Shown piece after piece: positions 12,034-23,800 of a stretch of 64,000 nt of DNA. The notes beneath the pieces are model-generated. The model did no database searches. It was not told the origin of the DNA and was given only the letters and a program-made list of their open reading frames with translations. Source of the stretch: Protostelium mycophagum (Eukaryota; Evosea; Variosea; Protosteliida; Protosteliaceae); NCBI GenBank assembly GCA_002081555.1, contig KV921028.1:63494-127493 (forward strand), given 5' to 3'. Positions within the stretch are counted from its first letter, which is position 1. Each line of letters starts with the position of its first letter. Both the position numbers and the translations under genes were made by a program.

Positions 12034-13970
12034 ATGGATGAGCACACCTTCTCGATACAGTTCTCTCAGTTGACACAAACCTTCTTTGGACACGATGAAT
12101 TCGCGGAGAGTGCGGTAAATAACTTTGTGAAGGCTGGAAAATGGTAGATGATCACTCTTTGATTGATCTAATTCAAGAAGGTCACCTGATGGTCTGTGTT
12201 TATTGACATCAAGTGAGGACAACGTTCTTCGCCTCTTTGAATTGTATCCTCCTTGCCACTTATCATTCATGTGACAGACCTTAACTTCGTATTCAGACCA
12301 CAGGGAGAGACGTTTCAACACCCAATCCAACTAAACTCTGTCTTAAAAATGAGAGAAGGGGAGACTATTTATGATGTCGCCTGGTATCCACCTATGACTT
12401 CCTCAGGTGATCAAATTTCTCTCATCCCTAATTAATCCTGGACAGATCCCTCTACTTGTCTCTTTGTTGCCTCTAATCGAGATCATCCCGTACATCTCTG
12501 GGACGCTTTTACAGGAAAAATAAGAGGATCATTCGTCGGCAGAAATGAGATGGATGAGGTTTGTGTCCGTACCAAATCGATCCATTTTATGATGATCAAT
12601 GATTTCATCAGGTCGTCGCTGCTATCTCGGTATCCTTCAACACCGCTGGTGATCAGTTGTATTGTGGTTACAACAACCAAATGAAAGTGTTTGATACTGA
12701 AATGGGAGGGAACAATGGTAGAAATATTGGCCCAAGAGGGAGATCTGCAAAAAAACAAAAAGTGAGATTTTTTTAATAAATATTTTGTTATTTTCTTTTT
12801 CGCCGAATTTTCGTGGATTTTTGATGAAATTTACAGGGGATGATTTCAACAATAAATTTTTCACCAGACGGTGACACTTTTGCTGCGGGTGAGTGTACAT
12901 CGATGACGTCATCATGACGTCAAGTTAGGATCATACTCTGGAACAGTGGGTATCTACTCGGAAAAATCTCCAAACACTCCAATCGCTGTCATGGATACGT
13001 CAGAGTCAGGCAAAGGTGTCACTCAGGTAACCTCATCTACAAATAACAAAAGAATCTTTTTTCCCTTCTTAGAGAATTAGTCTTGTTTCAGAAATTTATT
13101 TTCTGAAATATCGAAATAATGGAAAAATTATTTTAATTGAAATAAATAGGTGCAATTTACGGCGGACGGAAATTATTTATTCGCTGGAATGCGAAAATCC
13201 CACGAAATTTTAGGCTGGGATTTACGAGACACAAAAAAGCCCCTCTACCGACTCCCCCGGTATTTATCCTCATCTCATCTACAACGAGCATTCTTCCGTG
13301 CTCTAAAAATAGAACGATGTTGAGATATCACAGAGAAGTGAAGACTAATCAGAGGTACACTTTTGACATTGTGTGCGATACGGAAAGATGCTATCTCCTT
13401 ACACCTTCAACTGACCACTTGCTCGTCTACGACGTCTCAGCCGAAGGCCAAATGATATCATATCATCCATCGAGTACGTCATTCGGAAATTTCGGAGAAA
13501 ATTCTCTACAAAAGTCGGGGAAAATTCTATACTGATAAAAATAGAATCGATAAATGGATGTGCTTACCACCCCCAATGGCCTTACATCGCCACTACACAT
13601 GGCGAGAGGAGAATTTCGGTGAAATTTCATCAAAAATTCAACTTGACACTGATCTATATTTAGATGATGATAGACGGTGTACGGGTAGCAGAAGAAGGTG
13701 AGGTTATTTCGCGAGTTGTAGATGACATGTACAGGTGTCGACGGATTTTTAATCTTGAGGAGTGTACATCAAACAGAAACAACTCCAAATTTAGAAGCGG
13801 AATCCATAATTTCGGTCGAACAACAGACGATTGTCGACAGTACAGAGGTTGTACAAATACCAAATACATTGACAACAGTCGGCACAACCCAGGCACCAGA
13901 AGTGTCCCAGATGTTCGCGCAAGAAGAGATCTTCATACAAACAGAGACGAATACAGTTAACGCAACTTGA
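12034..13970 (+). CDS. WRAP53: WD-repeat protein of the WRAP53/TCAB1 family
   Basis: Spliced exons give a WD40 protein with family landmarks: a W-SPDGLCLLTSSEDN block, then VAWYPPMTSSDPSTCLF, VHLWDAFTGKIRGSF, a long GMISTINFSPDG segment, MRKSHEILGWDLRDT and RYTFDIVCDT. These match TCAB1/WDR79, which binds the CAB box of scaRNAs and telomerase RNA and brings them to Cajal bodies. The C-terminus is an acidic/Thr-rich tail (to TETNTVNAT). I chose the ATG at 12034 because it follows an intron-like acceptor and opens the frame leading to FFGHDEFAES. An upstream exon is possible. Confidence 0.85.
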
Positions 13971-14263
13971 TGCAAGATTGTGATTTATCTTGGCATACAT
14001 GAAACGATTTGTTCAATGAAAAGAATGAAACTATTAGCTGACATTGAGGACTTGTAAAAGGTTGGATGTCGAACAGACTACAACTCACCAAGAATAGATA
14101 TCTGCCTCCCACATCGATTTTACCCCTCAATAACTCCGAAAGCGACCCCATCGGTTGATCGTTCTGTACATCGATGCTTTCATTTTTGTCGACGACCATT
14201 TTTTTATGTTGTACAAGATAATGTGAAAAATGTACACAAAGTCTCAAAATCACGGATTCAGTT
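13971..14263. other. Convergent 3' flanks
   Basis: About 290 bp separate the stop codons of the WRAP53-like and sedolisin-like genes. Short open frames on the minus strand show no family similarity. This is most likely untranslated sequence of both genes. Confidence 0.4.
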
Positions 14264-17200
14264 TTATAACATGAGAAGTAATGCGCCGAGTGTCAAGATG
14301 ACACAAAATACACCCTTCGGCGCACCAGATGGAATTGTCGAAGATCTAGATGAGCTTGAGGTGCGAGGATTACTAGATGTGCGGGAGCTGCGAATCGCAC
14401 TAGATGTACTGGTGGTAGGAGCAGTACTTGATGTGCTGGAGGCGGGAGCAGCATTAGATGTGCTAGAGGTGGGTACGGCGCTAGAGGTACCAGAGATACG
14501 AACAGTGCTAGATGCGCTGGTTGTGCTGGTCGTGCTGGGGGTAATAGATGTACTATATGTGCTGGGAGTAATAGATGTGCTCGATGTACTATATGTGCTG
14601 GGGGTAATAGATGTACTAGATGTGCTGGGGATGGTACTGGTGCTCGTTCCCTCATCAGAGGAACTAGAGCTGCTACTAGTGCTCGGGATGCTATAGGTGC
14701 TAATGGTGCTTGAAACGGTGCCCTCATCATAGGTGCTTGAGGCGGTAGTAATCTGATCAGAGGTTCCGGAGGTGCTTGATATGGTGGTTCCTTCATCAGA
14801 CGTTCTTGAACCGGTAGAACCCTGATTAGAGGTGCTGGAGGTGCTTGACACGGTAATACCATCATCAGAGGTGCTTGATACGGTGGTGACCTCGGAGGTA
14901 GATGTGCTCAAGGTGCTTGATATGGTGGTTCCTTCATCAGACGTACTTGAACCGGTAGATCCCTGATTAGCGGTACTATCCGAGCTGAAAGTGCTTGAGG
15001 TGCTGGGAGATGTGCTGGAGGTACTATGCAAGCTAGAGGTGCTCGAACTGCTAAGAGATGTGCTAGAGGTGCTCGCGGTGCTGGAAGATGTGCTCGAGGT
15101 GCTAGGGGATGTGCTAGATGTACTGAAAGTGCTAAATTCACTGGAGGAACTAGATGTGCTTGAGGTTGTAGTAGCCATTTGTAGGGGAATGGTCACCAGA
15201 CTCTCATACATTGTCGGATAGTCTGGAACACCAAATCCAGAGGCTGCATCCCATCCCACTGCTGCAGGTATGTATCCACAGGTAGCGCCAGCAGAGGCGC
15301 CAGTGGTGATGTCACGAAGAGGTTGGATTCCTGAAACGTCAGCCCAAGCTACAAGACAATCGTTGATCATCATTACCCAAGCTGACCAAGTTGGCAAGTG
15401 TCTGTGTCAACAGGCCCACTGGACCTAGTCCATTCACTGCTCTCTCATGGTTTATCCGTGACACTATTCCTGCAAAGATTCCAACTGGGATAGGATCGCT
15501 GCTGACCAGGTACCAGTTTTGACTGTAACGAACAAGTGTGGCTGTCACAATAGCGGCAACATCAGGATAGATTCTTGAACTCCAGTTGTAGTTTCCTGCA
15601 GTGATATTGCCTGCAACTTTGGCCAGATAGCTGGTGATGAGAGGCGCTATAATCACATCAGATGATAATATCTTACAGTCTCAGTCTCTTACCTTGCCAG
15701 TCTGGTGCTGGGAAAACGTTATAGCTTGATCCAACTCCTCCACCTGAAGCTACTGTTTCAGGTTGATTCGACACAGCTCCACTTGTTCCTCCGACAGTGA
15801 TGACATAAGGACACGATGCATAGAATACAGAGATAGCATTGCAATCACCGTCAAGACCTCCATAATCTTGGCTGTCTGATAAAGTCAATGTCCAAAGTCG
15901 AACTTGATCATTTTTTATCACTACTTACAACTTCCGGCAAAGAAAGAGACACCTCTGAGAGATGCCTTCTGTATCTGTGCACAATACGCTTTTGCTACTT
16001 CCTGCTACATTTAGAATCACTGAGATCTTTATCTTCCATGGTGATGATCACTCACAGGGGAACCCATTGTGTAGAATGTGCTAACAGGAGCAGAAGCAAC
16101 AAAGGGAGCAGAGTCGTTGTTGGCCAGCCAGTTCATCATCTCTGCAAAAGAGTCTCCTGGCGAGTTCCACAACATAGTGGAAACACCTGGTGACATACCC
16201 ATCATATATTGAAGCTGCGATGTGATGAGACCGTAAGCTTTAGAAGATAGAGACAATCTTACCATTGAAGTAACAGCGAGACAATTACCACCAGCGAGAC
16301 ACTGAGCGAATCAGAAACTGCATCAAACTGATCTTTCTCTTACATTTGCAGTGTAGTCGGCGCCACCAATGACGGGTATCTGCACATTAGCTTGAGTCCA
16401 GGCAGACCCCGTAAATCCAAAGAACTCTGTCATATCTCCCATCTTATATGCCTCAGTCACTCCATAGACCACTTGTTTTTGAGTTGTATTCAGAAGCACG
16501 TTGGGAACTGTATTTATCAGCGCTTAGTAGCATATTTGACAGGCATTACCTCGATAAAGATCCAAGACGAACGGTAAAGAACTGCATCCGTATGGTGCGT
16601 AAGGGTTTGTGGGCTGTTGATAAGGGGGCACAGACCGGCACTTGTGGGAAATGAGAGGCACCGTATACGTGGTCGATGTGCTCTGAGAGCTGTCTCTCAT
16701 CAGACATCAGATCGTGTCATCTTGCCATTTTACCTCTTCTGGGATTGTAAAGGAGTGGCAGGTGACGTGATTGTCGGTTGTCTCAGGATGTTCGTGTCGG
16801 TAGAACTTTGTCTTGAGCATGTCGCTCAGCTTGCTGACTTGGATGTCTGCCCAGACATGATCTCCCACCACATCAAACGTGATGTCTACAATTCGTCAGC
16901 GCAGGCGTGGAGAAGACCAAGTGCTTACTTCTCGCTGAAAGGAAGTTCGAGACCTTGTCTGCTGCCTCTTGGTTGCCAAACTGCTCATGGATCTCTGCAG
17001 CTGTCAAGTGCTGTCCGTATCGAGCAGACTGTGTGTTGTGTATCTCTTCCAGTAGCGCATCGCCGCGAGAAAAATGATCCAAGCTCAACTGTTCTTCATC
17101 AGAGCTCGTGACATTTGCAGTCGGTCGCTTACCTTTGGCATGAATCCGACACGAACGGTATCCTCAGGATGAGCAAGGTCAGCCACCTTCCATCCATTTC

Positions 17201-17273
17201 TCTTTGAGGTTGACGCAAGAGCTGCTGTGACAGCAAGAAAACAGCCAAGTACAAACCACTTGTTCATGGCCAT
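14264..17273 (-). CDS. Secreted sedolisin-like (peptidase S53) protein with Ser/Thr-rich tail and GPI-type C-terminus
   Basis: The start MAMNKWFVLGCFLAVTAALA is a signal peptide. A prodomain follows (GRGDALLEEIHN-like GDALLEEIH, ARYGQHLTAAEIHEQF, a DHVWADIQVSKLSDML segment). The S53-like core then shows RGVSFFAGS, SCPYVITVGGTSG, YPDVAA and GWDAASGFGVPDYPTMYE. About 290 residues of STSS-type repeats follow, ending in a hydrophobic tail (VFCVILTLGALLLML), as expected for a GPI-anchored surface protein. Sedolisins use Glu, Asp and Ser. Where the GTSAS nucleophile motif belongs, just before FAGIVSRIN, this protein has LVSSDPIPVGI. The Glu-xxx-Asp region reads AVTSM before LQYMMG. It therefore looks like an inactive homologue acting in binding rather than cleavage. 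Several introns interrupt the gene. Confidence 0.8.
14330..15165 (-). repeat. Ser/Thr-rich degenerate coding repeat
   Basis: This part of the sedolisin-like gene encodes a long STSS-type tail made of short degenerate units (AGCACTAGC-like on the minus strand). It creates long shadow frames on the plus strand that should not be annotated. Confidence 0.8.
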
Positions 17274-17548
17274 GGTGCTCTGAAAATGACTGTAGTTCCT
17301 CTCATCGTCCGATCACACCAGTTCCTCTCGTCTCGGGAGCTTAACGTGAGCAGTGGTTAGATGACGAGGCGCTCGCACTTTTGACACAGAACCGGGAATC
17401 ATGATTTGAAGTTGGTTGCATCAAGGTTACATCTCCGAAGGATTCGCCTTCTCATTTTTAATCCGAGATGTCATGTTCGCATATTTCGAGTGCGGCAAGT
17501 AACGCGCAGCAATCGTCTTAGGATAATTTTCTCAAATTGAAGTTCGAT

Positions 17549-18110
17549 CTATTGGTGTCCGATGACACGCAGTTGACAGGGGAATTTGGATGCACAACAA
17601 ACTTCTTGTCCTTTGTTTCTGCTGTTCACTTTGCAGGATTTGTAGGTTCCCCCAATTCTGGGTAACGAACACGTTAATCATCGAGATCTTTAACGTGGTG
17701 GGGGAGGAGATGTCCTCATAACCCGAGAACACACTCACCCAGTTCTCAAGGAAGGAGCTATGTTCTCCCTGCAGGCAGGAAATAATTACACCTACAGTGT
17801 TTCATTGAGATGCTCACAGTTGTAGGTTGCCTGGTCATTGGTGCTCTGGAAGACCTCCTGGTCAACAGAAGGTGGACAGTCGAGCACATCTTCAACATCA
17901 CAAAACTCACAAGGAGGCGCTTCACTGCCGGCCGGTAATTGATGTTCTGGAAGACCTGGTCCATCAGAGAGCCCACAGACATCAGACGCCACCAAGTCTG
18001 AGGAGAAGAGGTGCCACCTTTTCACTCTCTCTATCCTTGTAACCGACTCGTCTTCCTCGCGATGCAGGTCCGCTTTTTCCTCAGACGACTTAGAAGGAGT
18101 TGCTGCGGTG
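17549..18110 (-). CDS. Cysteine-rich protein of unknown function (5' end uncertain)
   Basis: Three spliced 3' exons are clear on the minus strand: one ending at 17796, then 17768-17739, then 17657-17549. They keep one frame ending VCCASKFPCQLRVIGHQ. Upstream, the frame runs through VCGLSDGPGLPEHQ, PPCEFCDVEDVLDCPP and YNCEHLNETL, so the product has at least nine cysteines. It is probably extracellular, but I could not find the signal peptide or start codon; the coding look continues to about 18110. No family was recognised. Confidence 0.5.
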
Positions 18111-18353
18111 GAAGGCCTTATAAGGTGAATCCGTTGCTCTTTAAAACGAGAAGAGGGTACTCGGTGTGGTTGGATTCGAGGTTTTTGGAGACTACCTTCA
18201 GAGCCTTAGCAGTTGGGAGCATCAGCTTATAACCCTCGTAAGGTGTCGCTGTTTTTCTCACGGCAGTGCACAAGATGTGATCACATAAAGACATGAGATA
18301 CCATCTCGATGTTCACGGAATATATTCTATTTTTAGACTCGGTCATTCTAAAA

Positions 18354-20348
18354 TTACGACAAGAGGTTGAGGTTGTAGACGAGAGCTGCTTGGTCATCAG
18401 ATGACGTCACTGCGTACTTTCCGTCCCTGTTTCATTTCAATGATCTGAGATTTCTGGGAAATTTTTTTGGTTGTTAAAAACAAAAACCCACTGTGATACG
18501 GCCAAGTCTAAAACGGCGTTCGTGTGACCCCTGAAGACTTTTTGGCATTCACCGGTCCTAGAGTCCCAAAGTCTCAAAGTCTTATCCATACCAGTTGTCA
18601 GCAGCATGTGGGGTTGTGTGGGGTGGAACATCAATCTCACTATGGCGTCCTGCGACATTTCAGCACGTAAACACGATTCCATAACGTGATGAATCACGGT
18701 AATTATCGTTGAGATGAGATTTCCAGACTTTAAGACATATTCCTGCACGAATTTTTCAAAAATTCGAAGAAAATTCTCTGAAATTTCCCACATCATGCAT
18801 GCATGACACTCTGACTTGGCATGTGTTGATGTCCCAGACGATCATTTTTTTGTCGAGAGATCCGGTGGCAGCAAAGGGGAGATTCGGGCAGATCGCCACA
18901 GCCTCTATCGCGTCTTCGTGAGCGTTTAACGCGCCGAGGACCTTGCCGGTGTGGATGTTTACCAGTTTGCTGCTTGTGTCCACAGATCCTGCAGGATTTT
19001 ATTTTTTAAATTAAAATTTTTTTGAATTTTCTGACAATAAACTTTCAGATGAAATATTTCAATATTTTTTTGAAAAAATCTATCTACAACGAGAGAATCA
19101 CCTGTCATGAGGATGGAGGGGTTTTGTGGTGAAGAAGCGACTGACAGGATCCCAGCTTCGTGGAATGCATTTCCCGAGAAGACTTGTGTGCATTGTGCGG
19201 TCTTGGGGTCCCAAACTCTCACCGTGCTGTCATCACTACCGGTGACTACCGTTTTTCCTGAGAGAGTATCAATCTACAACGCCCAAATTATTCCGAGAAT
19301 AATCTTCCCAACATCACGAGAAAATTCAGAGAGCTTTCAGAGAAACTTCAAGAATTTTTCAGGGAAACTTTTCAAGAAAATTCAAAGAAAATTACCGTCA
19401 GAGGTGAAAATTCCGGTGTTGACGGGGCCTGAATGGCCGTAATAGACAGCCATGCAGTTACCGCTTGAAGTCCACATCCAGCAGCTTCCGTCTGTAGATC
19501 CCGCCAGAATGATATTTCCCTTGTTGTGCCATGTGACCCAGTCCAAACCTATGACGTCATCATCCCTTCATCTACAACGAGGAAATCTCTGTTAGTGGAT
19601 TGGCTGCAAGATTCGAGCACTTTACGTGTTGAAGTTTTTCATTTTTCACGAGGAGATCTCGAAAAGTTGGACAACCACGTCTACAATCCAAGAAAAATAG
19701 TCAAAATGGTCACCTTCAGCAGGTCCCTCGAGTGTCTTAACGAGACTTCCGTCGTTAACATTCCACACCTTCACGGTACAATCAAAAGAGGCGGTGGCCA
19801 AGAGACTTCCTCCAACGTTGAATTTGATACTTGAGACAGAGTCTGTGTGTCCCAATAATTCGAATTTTTTAGTTCCAGTCTTCATATCCCATATGAAAGC
19901 CTTGTCGTCACCTGCCAAGAATTTAAAATTTGAAATATAGGATTTGGCGGCAAAAACATGAGATGATCTCGAGAAAAATCGGATATTCACCTCCACCAGA
20001 AGCACCGATGTAATTCTCTCCTTGCAGCTGTACATCTACTGCATATACCGAATCTGTGTGTTCCGTGAATGCAGCCTCGGAATCGTCTGGTTCTGTGGCC
20101 TCTGTCATCTCTCCTTGTTCTTGTCCTTCCAACTCCTCTTCTTCGAATCCTTCTCTATCTACGATGATACCGACACCCATTTCTGCCAGCTCAGATTCCA
20201 TCTCCATAAAAGTCTCATCATCAGAGTTGTTATCCTCTGGTCCTTGCTGTAAATACATGAGAATGTGAATTGATTTGATGTAACTCAAATAATCTATTAC
20301 GTTCGTGGTTTCATCTTCCATGATGTGATCACTGTTCTGCTCTGACAT
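18354..20348 (-). CDS. AAMP: AAMP-like WD40 protein
   Basis: The product begins MSEQNSDHIMEDETTN and has a long acidic N-terminal region (EGFEEEELEGQEQGE). WD repeats follow in about nine exons: DKAFIWDMKTG, FDCTVKVWNVNDG, LDWVTWHNKGNI, DDSTVRVWDPKT, LDKKMIVWDIN, MDKTLRLWDSRTG and a final DGKYAVTSSDDQAALVYN. The acidic leader plus DDSEAAFTEHTDSV, the LDWVTWH segment and the order of repeats match AAMP and yeast Sqt1. Sqt1 is a ribosome-assembly chaperone for uL16; AAMP is linked to cell migration in animals. The stop is at 18354-18356. Introns contain TCTACAACG words in minus-sense orientation. Confidence 0.85.
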
Positions 20349-20871
20349 ATTGTTGGTTGAGAAATCAAAAATGAGGAAAAGATGATTCCTTGCTTTCTAT
20401 CCTGAAAAATTCCCGACTTGGCGAATTACGTTCACAAACAACGAGCCAAACTGATTACCTCAACTTTTGTTCAAGTGTGAATTGCTGTGGTACAGCCAAT
20501 TCTGTTCTATTTTTAGATTTTGTCTTTAAGCTCTAGATTTGATGAAGAATACATCCACATTTTATTCAGAAGAATGTCTACACAAGGAATATTCATTCCA
20601 TTTGCAGTGGTTGAGAAAACGACATTTATTCTTGAGGAGAACACCAAAGAATGCACCTGCTGGCTTTGCTGTTGAGGTATTTGGTGTTGACAGATTTAAT
20701 ATCAAAATAATATTTGCCTCAAGAGAAAAGGAGGTCGAAAATCCCAGTGTGTCAGACACTTTTCGCACATCCTATCGGATCACATACGGGAGAATTGAGA
20801 TCGATCAAGGGTACATGTGCTTCCAAGGACCTCAATAATTGTTTATCTGTTAAGAGGAAAACCGAGATTAC
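20349..20871. other. Divergent intergenic region with a possible small ORF
   Basis: The region lies between the AAMP start (minus) and the kinase start (plus). An ATG-initiated frame of 99 codons spans 20539-20838 on the plus strand, but it resembles nothing I know and a minus-strand frame overlaps it. A CTATTTTTAG word occurs at about 20509-20518. I would not annotate a gene without transcript evidence. Confidence 0.3.
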
Positions 20872-23800
20872 ATGATACCCTTTGAAGTGATGAGTGCTCA
20901 TGGAATGAATCCAGCCAGAAAGGGAAAAGCTAAGACCGCTAATGATGCAATCACAAACCCAAAACCTATACAAAAACCACACTCTTCTTCAATTGGTAAT
21001 TTTCTAAACTTGAGATCGAGGTATGTTTTACTCACATCATTCCTGACACCATGTGACTCCGTCAATAGGGCAAAGAGCCCGCCAAGCGATTCATTATTGC
21101 AACAACGGTACCCCGAGTCTCTTCTTCCCGAACATTTTGAAACAATCATGAGCTGGGATGAACCTTTCGAAGAACCAGAGGACAATTTCGCGATGGACAT
21201 CTCTAAAACTGAGGTCAAGTTGGATCTCAACTTCGTTGCTTTTGCGGTATGATAATATTGATACACGGTGAGATAAGAACGGCGTGATGGATGACAGGTA
21301 TATTATATAGACATTCGGCTGCCGAATGGGCAGATCAAGTCCATCTTTCGACGATATACACAGTTTCAATCTCTCGATCATCAAGTAAATCATCTATTAT
21401 ACGAGTACAGATGGACACACCAGTCTTTAGATCCTTTTTGTTCTGATCATCAAAATAATCTCACGTCAACACAATCTCATAAAGACAGCTGCGAAAAGAA
21501 TTTCCGTCATCAAAATTACCTTGGCTTCCAAGAAAACAAGTTTTGAAATCAGGGGTCCAATCTCATGTCATAGAAGACCGAAAGAAGCTCTTACAGAAGT
21601 ACCTCACACAAATTGAACACTACAGAGAGATCATGCAGTCTGAATCATTATCCAATTGGCTCGATGCCTCAGAGAATGTGAGTTTTACGTCTCAGAGTTT
21701 CTCCCTTGTCATTGGGATGTGACTATCTACAACGCTGTAGATAAGCTGAATTTTTCAGCCACAATTTTTCGATTTAAAACCATTGAGGAAAACCGGGTGG
21801 ATGGTTAAAGAGGGCCATTTTGTCAAGTCTTGGAAACGGAGGTGGTTTGTTCTCGGCCGAAATCTTTTAATCTATTATAAGCACCCAGAGGTGAGTCTTT
21901 ACACAGTTGTAGATCGGTACATACCACAATATGTCAACCATACAAAAATATTTCGATTGAAAACTATGATTCGTCGATATGAAATTTTGTGTCGACATGA
22001 AGTATACGTCGACACACTACAACGAGACAGGACCCAGAACCCATAGGAATTATTCCGCTGATGGATAGTTCCGTGAAGGAGATGGTTCACCAAGGCAGAA
22101 GAAATTGTGTGAAAGTGACACCAAAATCAGTACTAGTTCCACCCTTTGTTATTTCCGTCGAAGACGAGGTGGTTATTTTTTTTTGACAGATTTTGAATTT
22201 TGAAATATCACATGAATTCTGTGAAAAAATGCGGATAATGTCAGTGGAAGAGACGCTTTGATGATCGAAATTAATATTAAATTTTGATTTGGATTTATTC
22301 ATTTATTGAAATACTTTATTACAGGTGGATTTTCAGGTGTGGTTGCACCAGATGATTGAAGCGACAACCGACAGGACCAACTCCGCCGTTGTAGAGAAGC
22401 TCATGAACGGGTAGACCCCTTCCTCGAAATTTCACTGAAATTTCCCAGAAATTACAACAGCGCCAGACTGGATATCGAGCAACGTTATCAGGAAGAGTTG
22501 AGCCTGGAGCGGCGAGAAAAGGATTTCGAAAAAAGAGGTGGCAGCGTGTTGCCTCGAAGTCCTGAGGAGGGGTGGTCTTCGTCCTCATCACCGTCTCCAA
22601 GTTACCGAATGAGGGCTTCGGCTGATTCCATGCACATGAATGTGAGTGAAATTTCGATGAAATTTCGAGTATTGAGAGGATGCAGGCGAGGAAGGAGCCA
22701 TTGAAAACGGTAAAATTTTAAATCTTTGAAACCGAAAAATTCTTTTGAAAAAGAAAATTTCAATTTTGCATTTGTAAAATAAAAATAAAATTTCATCTTG
22801 CATTTTTTGAACCACACCGATATGATATCTTCTTCACATATACGACATCATGACCACAAAGTATGACATCATACAGCCCGAACCACAACGCAAGAGTGTG
22901 GCACCCGCAGGTATGATCAAGCCTGGTCCTTCACCCCTTGTCTTTAGGAAGGGGACGATGCCGGCAAAAGCATCTCCCACAATGAGCATCTTGGAGCATC
23001 CCGGATCAACCCCAAGTTCTAACCCGGTAAGCGAAATTTCGTGGAAACTTCGATCACACAAAATTCCTTGAAAATTCGACAAGAATGTTGAAAGTTTGAC
23101 AGACTTTTAAATTTTTCGGAATTTTTTTCGAAATGTGATTGAAATTTCATTGAATATTCACTGAAATTTCCAGACCAATATTCCCACACCTACCTTCAGG
23201 ATGGGGTCCTCGAGGACACATGATGTGGACAGAACGAGCTCCTCCGTACCCGCGCGGGAGAGGGCGAAGACACTACACCTAGCCGCTGTCATGGGAAACG
23301 ACCCCGTTCCTGGAATGGGTCGAAGTTTGGAGGAAGGTCTCGAGGAGAGGTCATTTTTTATATTTTTTTCAACTTGAAATTTTTTTTAGCCAACATAAAT
23401 GATAAATCGTCGTTTTTTTTTCTGAATTTTTTTCCGTTTTCCTCGTTGTAGATGGACATAATTTGACACGTCATTAGGGTGTACCAGATGAAGAGATCTG
23501 TACACAACGAGATCGCGGATTACTCCGCGGAGATTAAGGAGATGATTAATCATTGGAGAGCGGGGAGTCCTCCCTCAAATAACGATAATGGCTTATTGGT
23601 GTTGAAGGATTTGCGGTCATGTATGTCATTGAGATTTCACGTGGATTTCGCATAGAGTTCAGAAAAGTGGAGAGATTTTCAACTTGAAATGGAGACTTTT
23701 GTGGAAATTAAAAAATAATTTTAAATCAAAGTTTTTGTATTTTTAGGAAAATGAAAACATCGAAAAGGTTTCATTCTGATGAAAATCCAGTGAGCCAAAG

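Noticed and set aside
14223-15221. Long plus-strand frames rich in LDVLEV repeats
   Set aside because: They are antisense shadows of the Ser/Thr-rich tail of the minus-strand sedolisin-like gene.
18011-18232. Arg-rich plus-strand ORF
   Set aside because: It is antisense to the cysteine-rich minus-strand gene and its upstream coding-like region.
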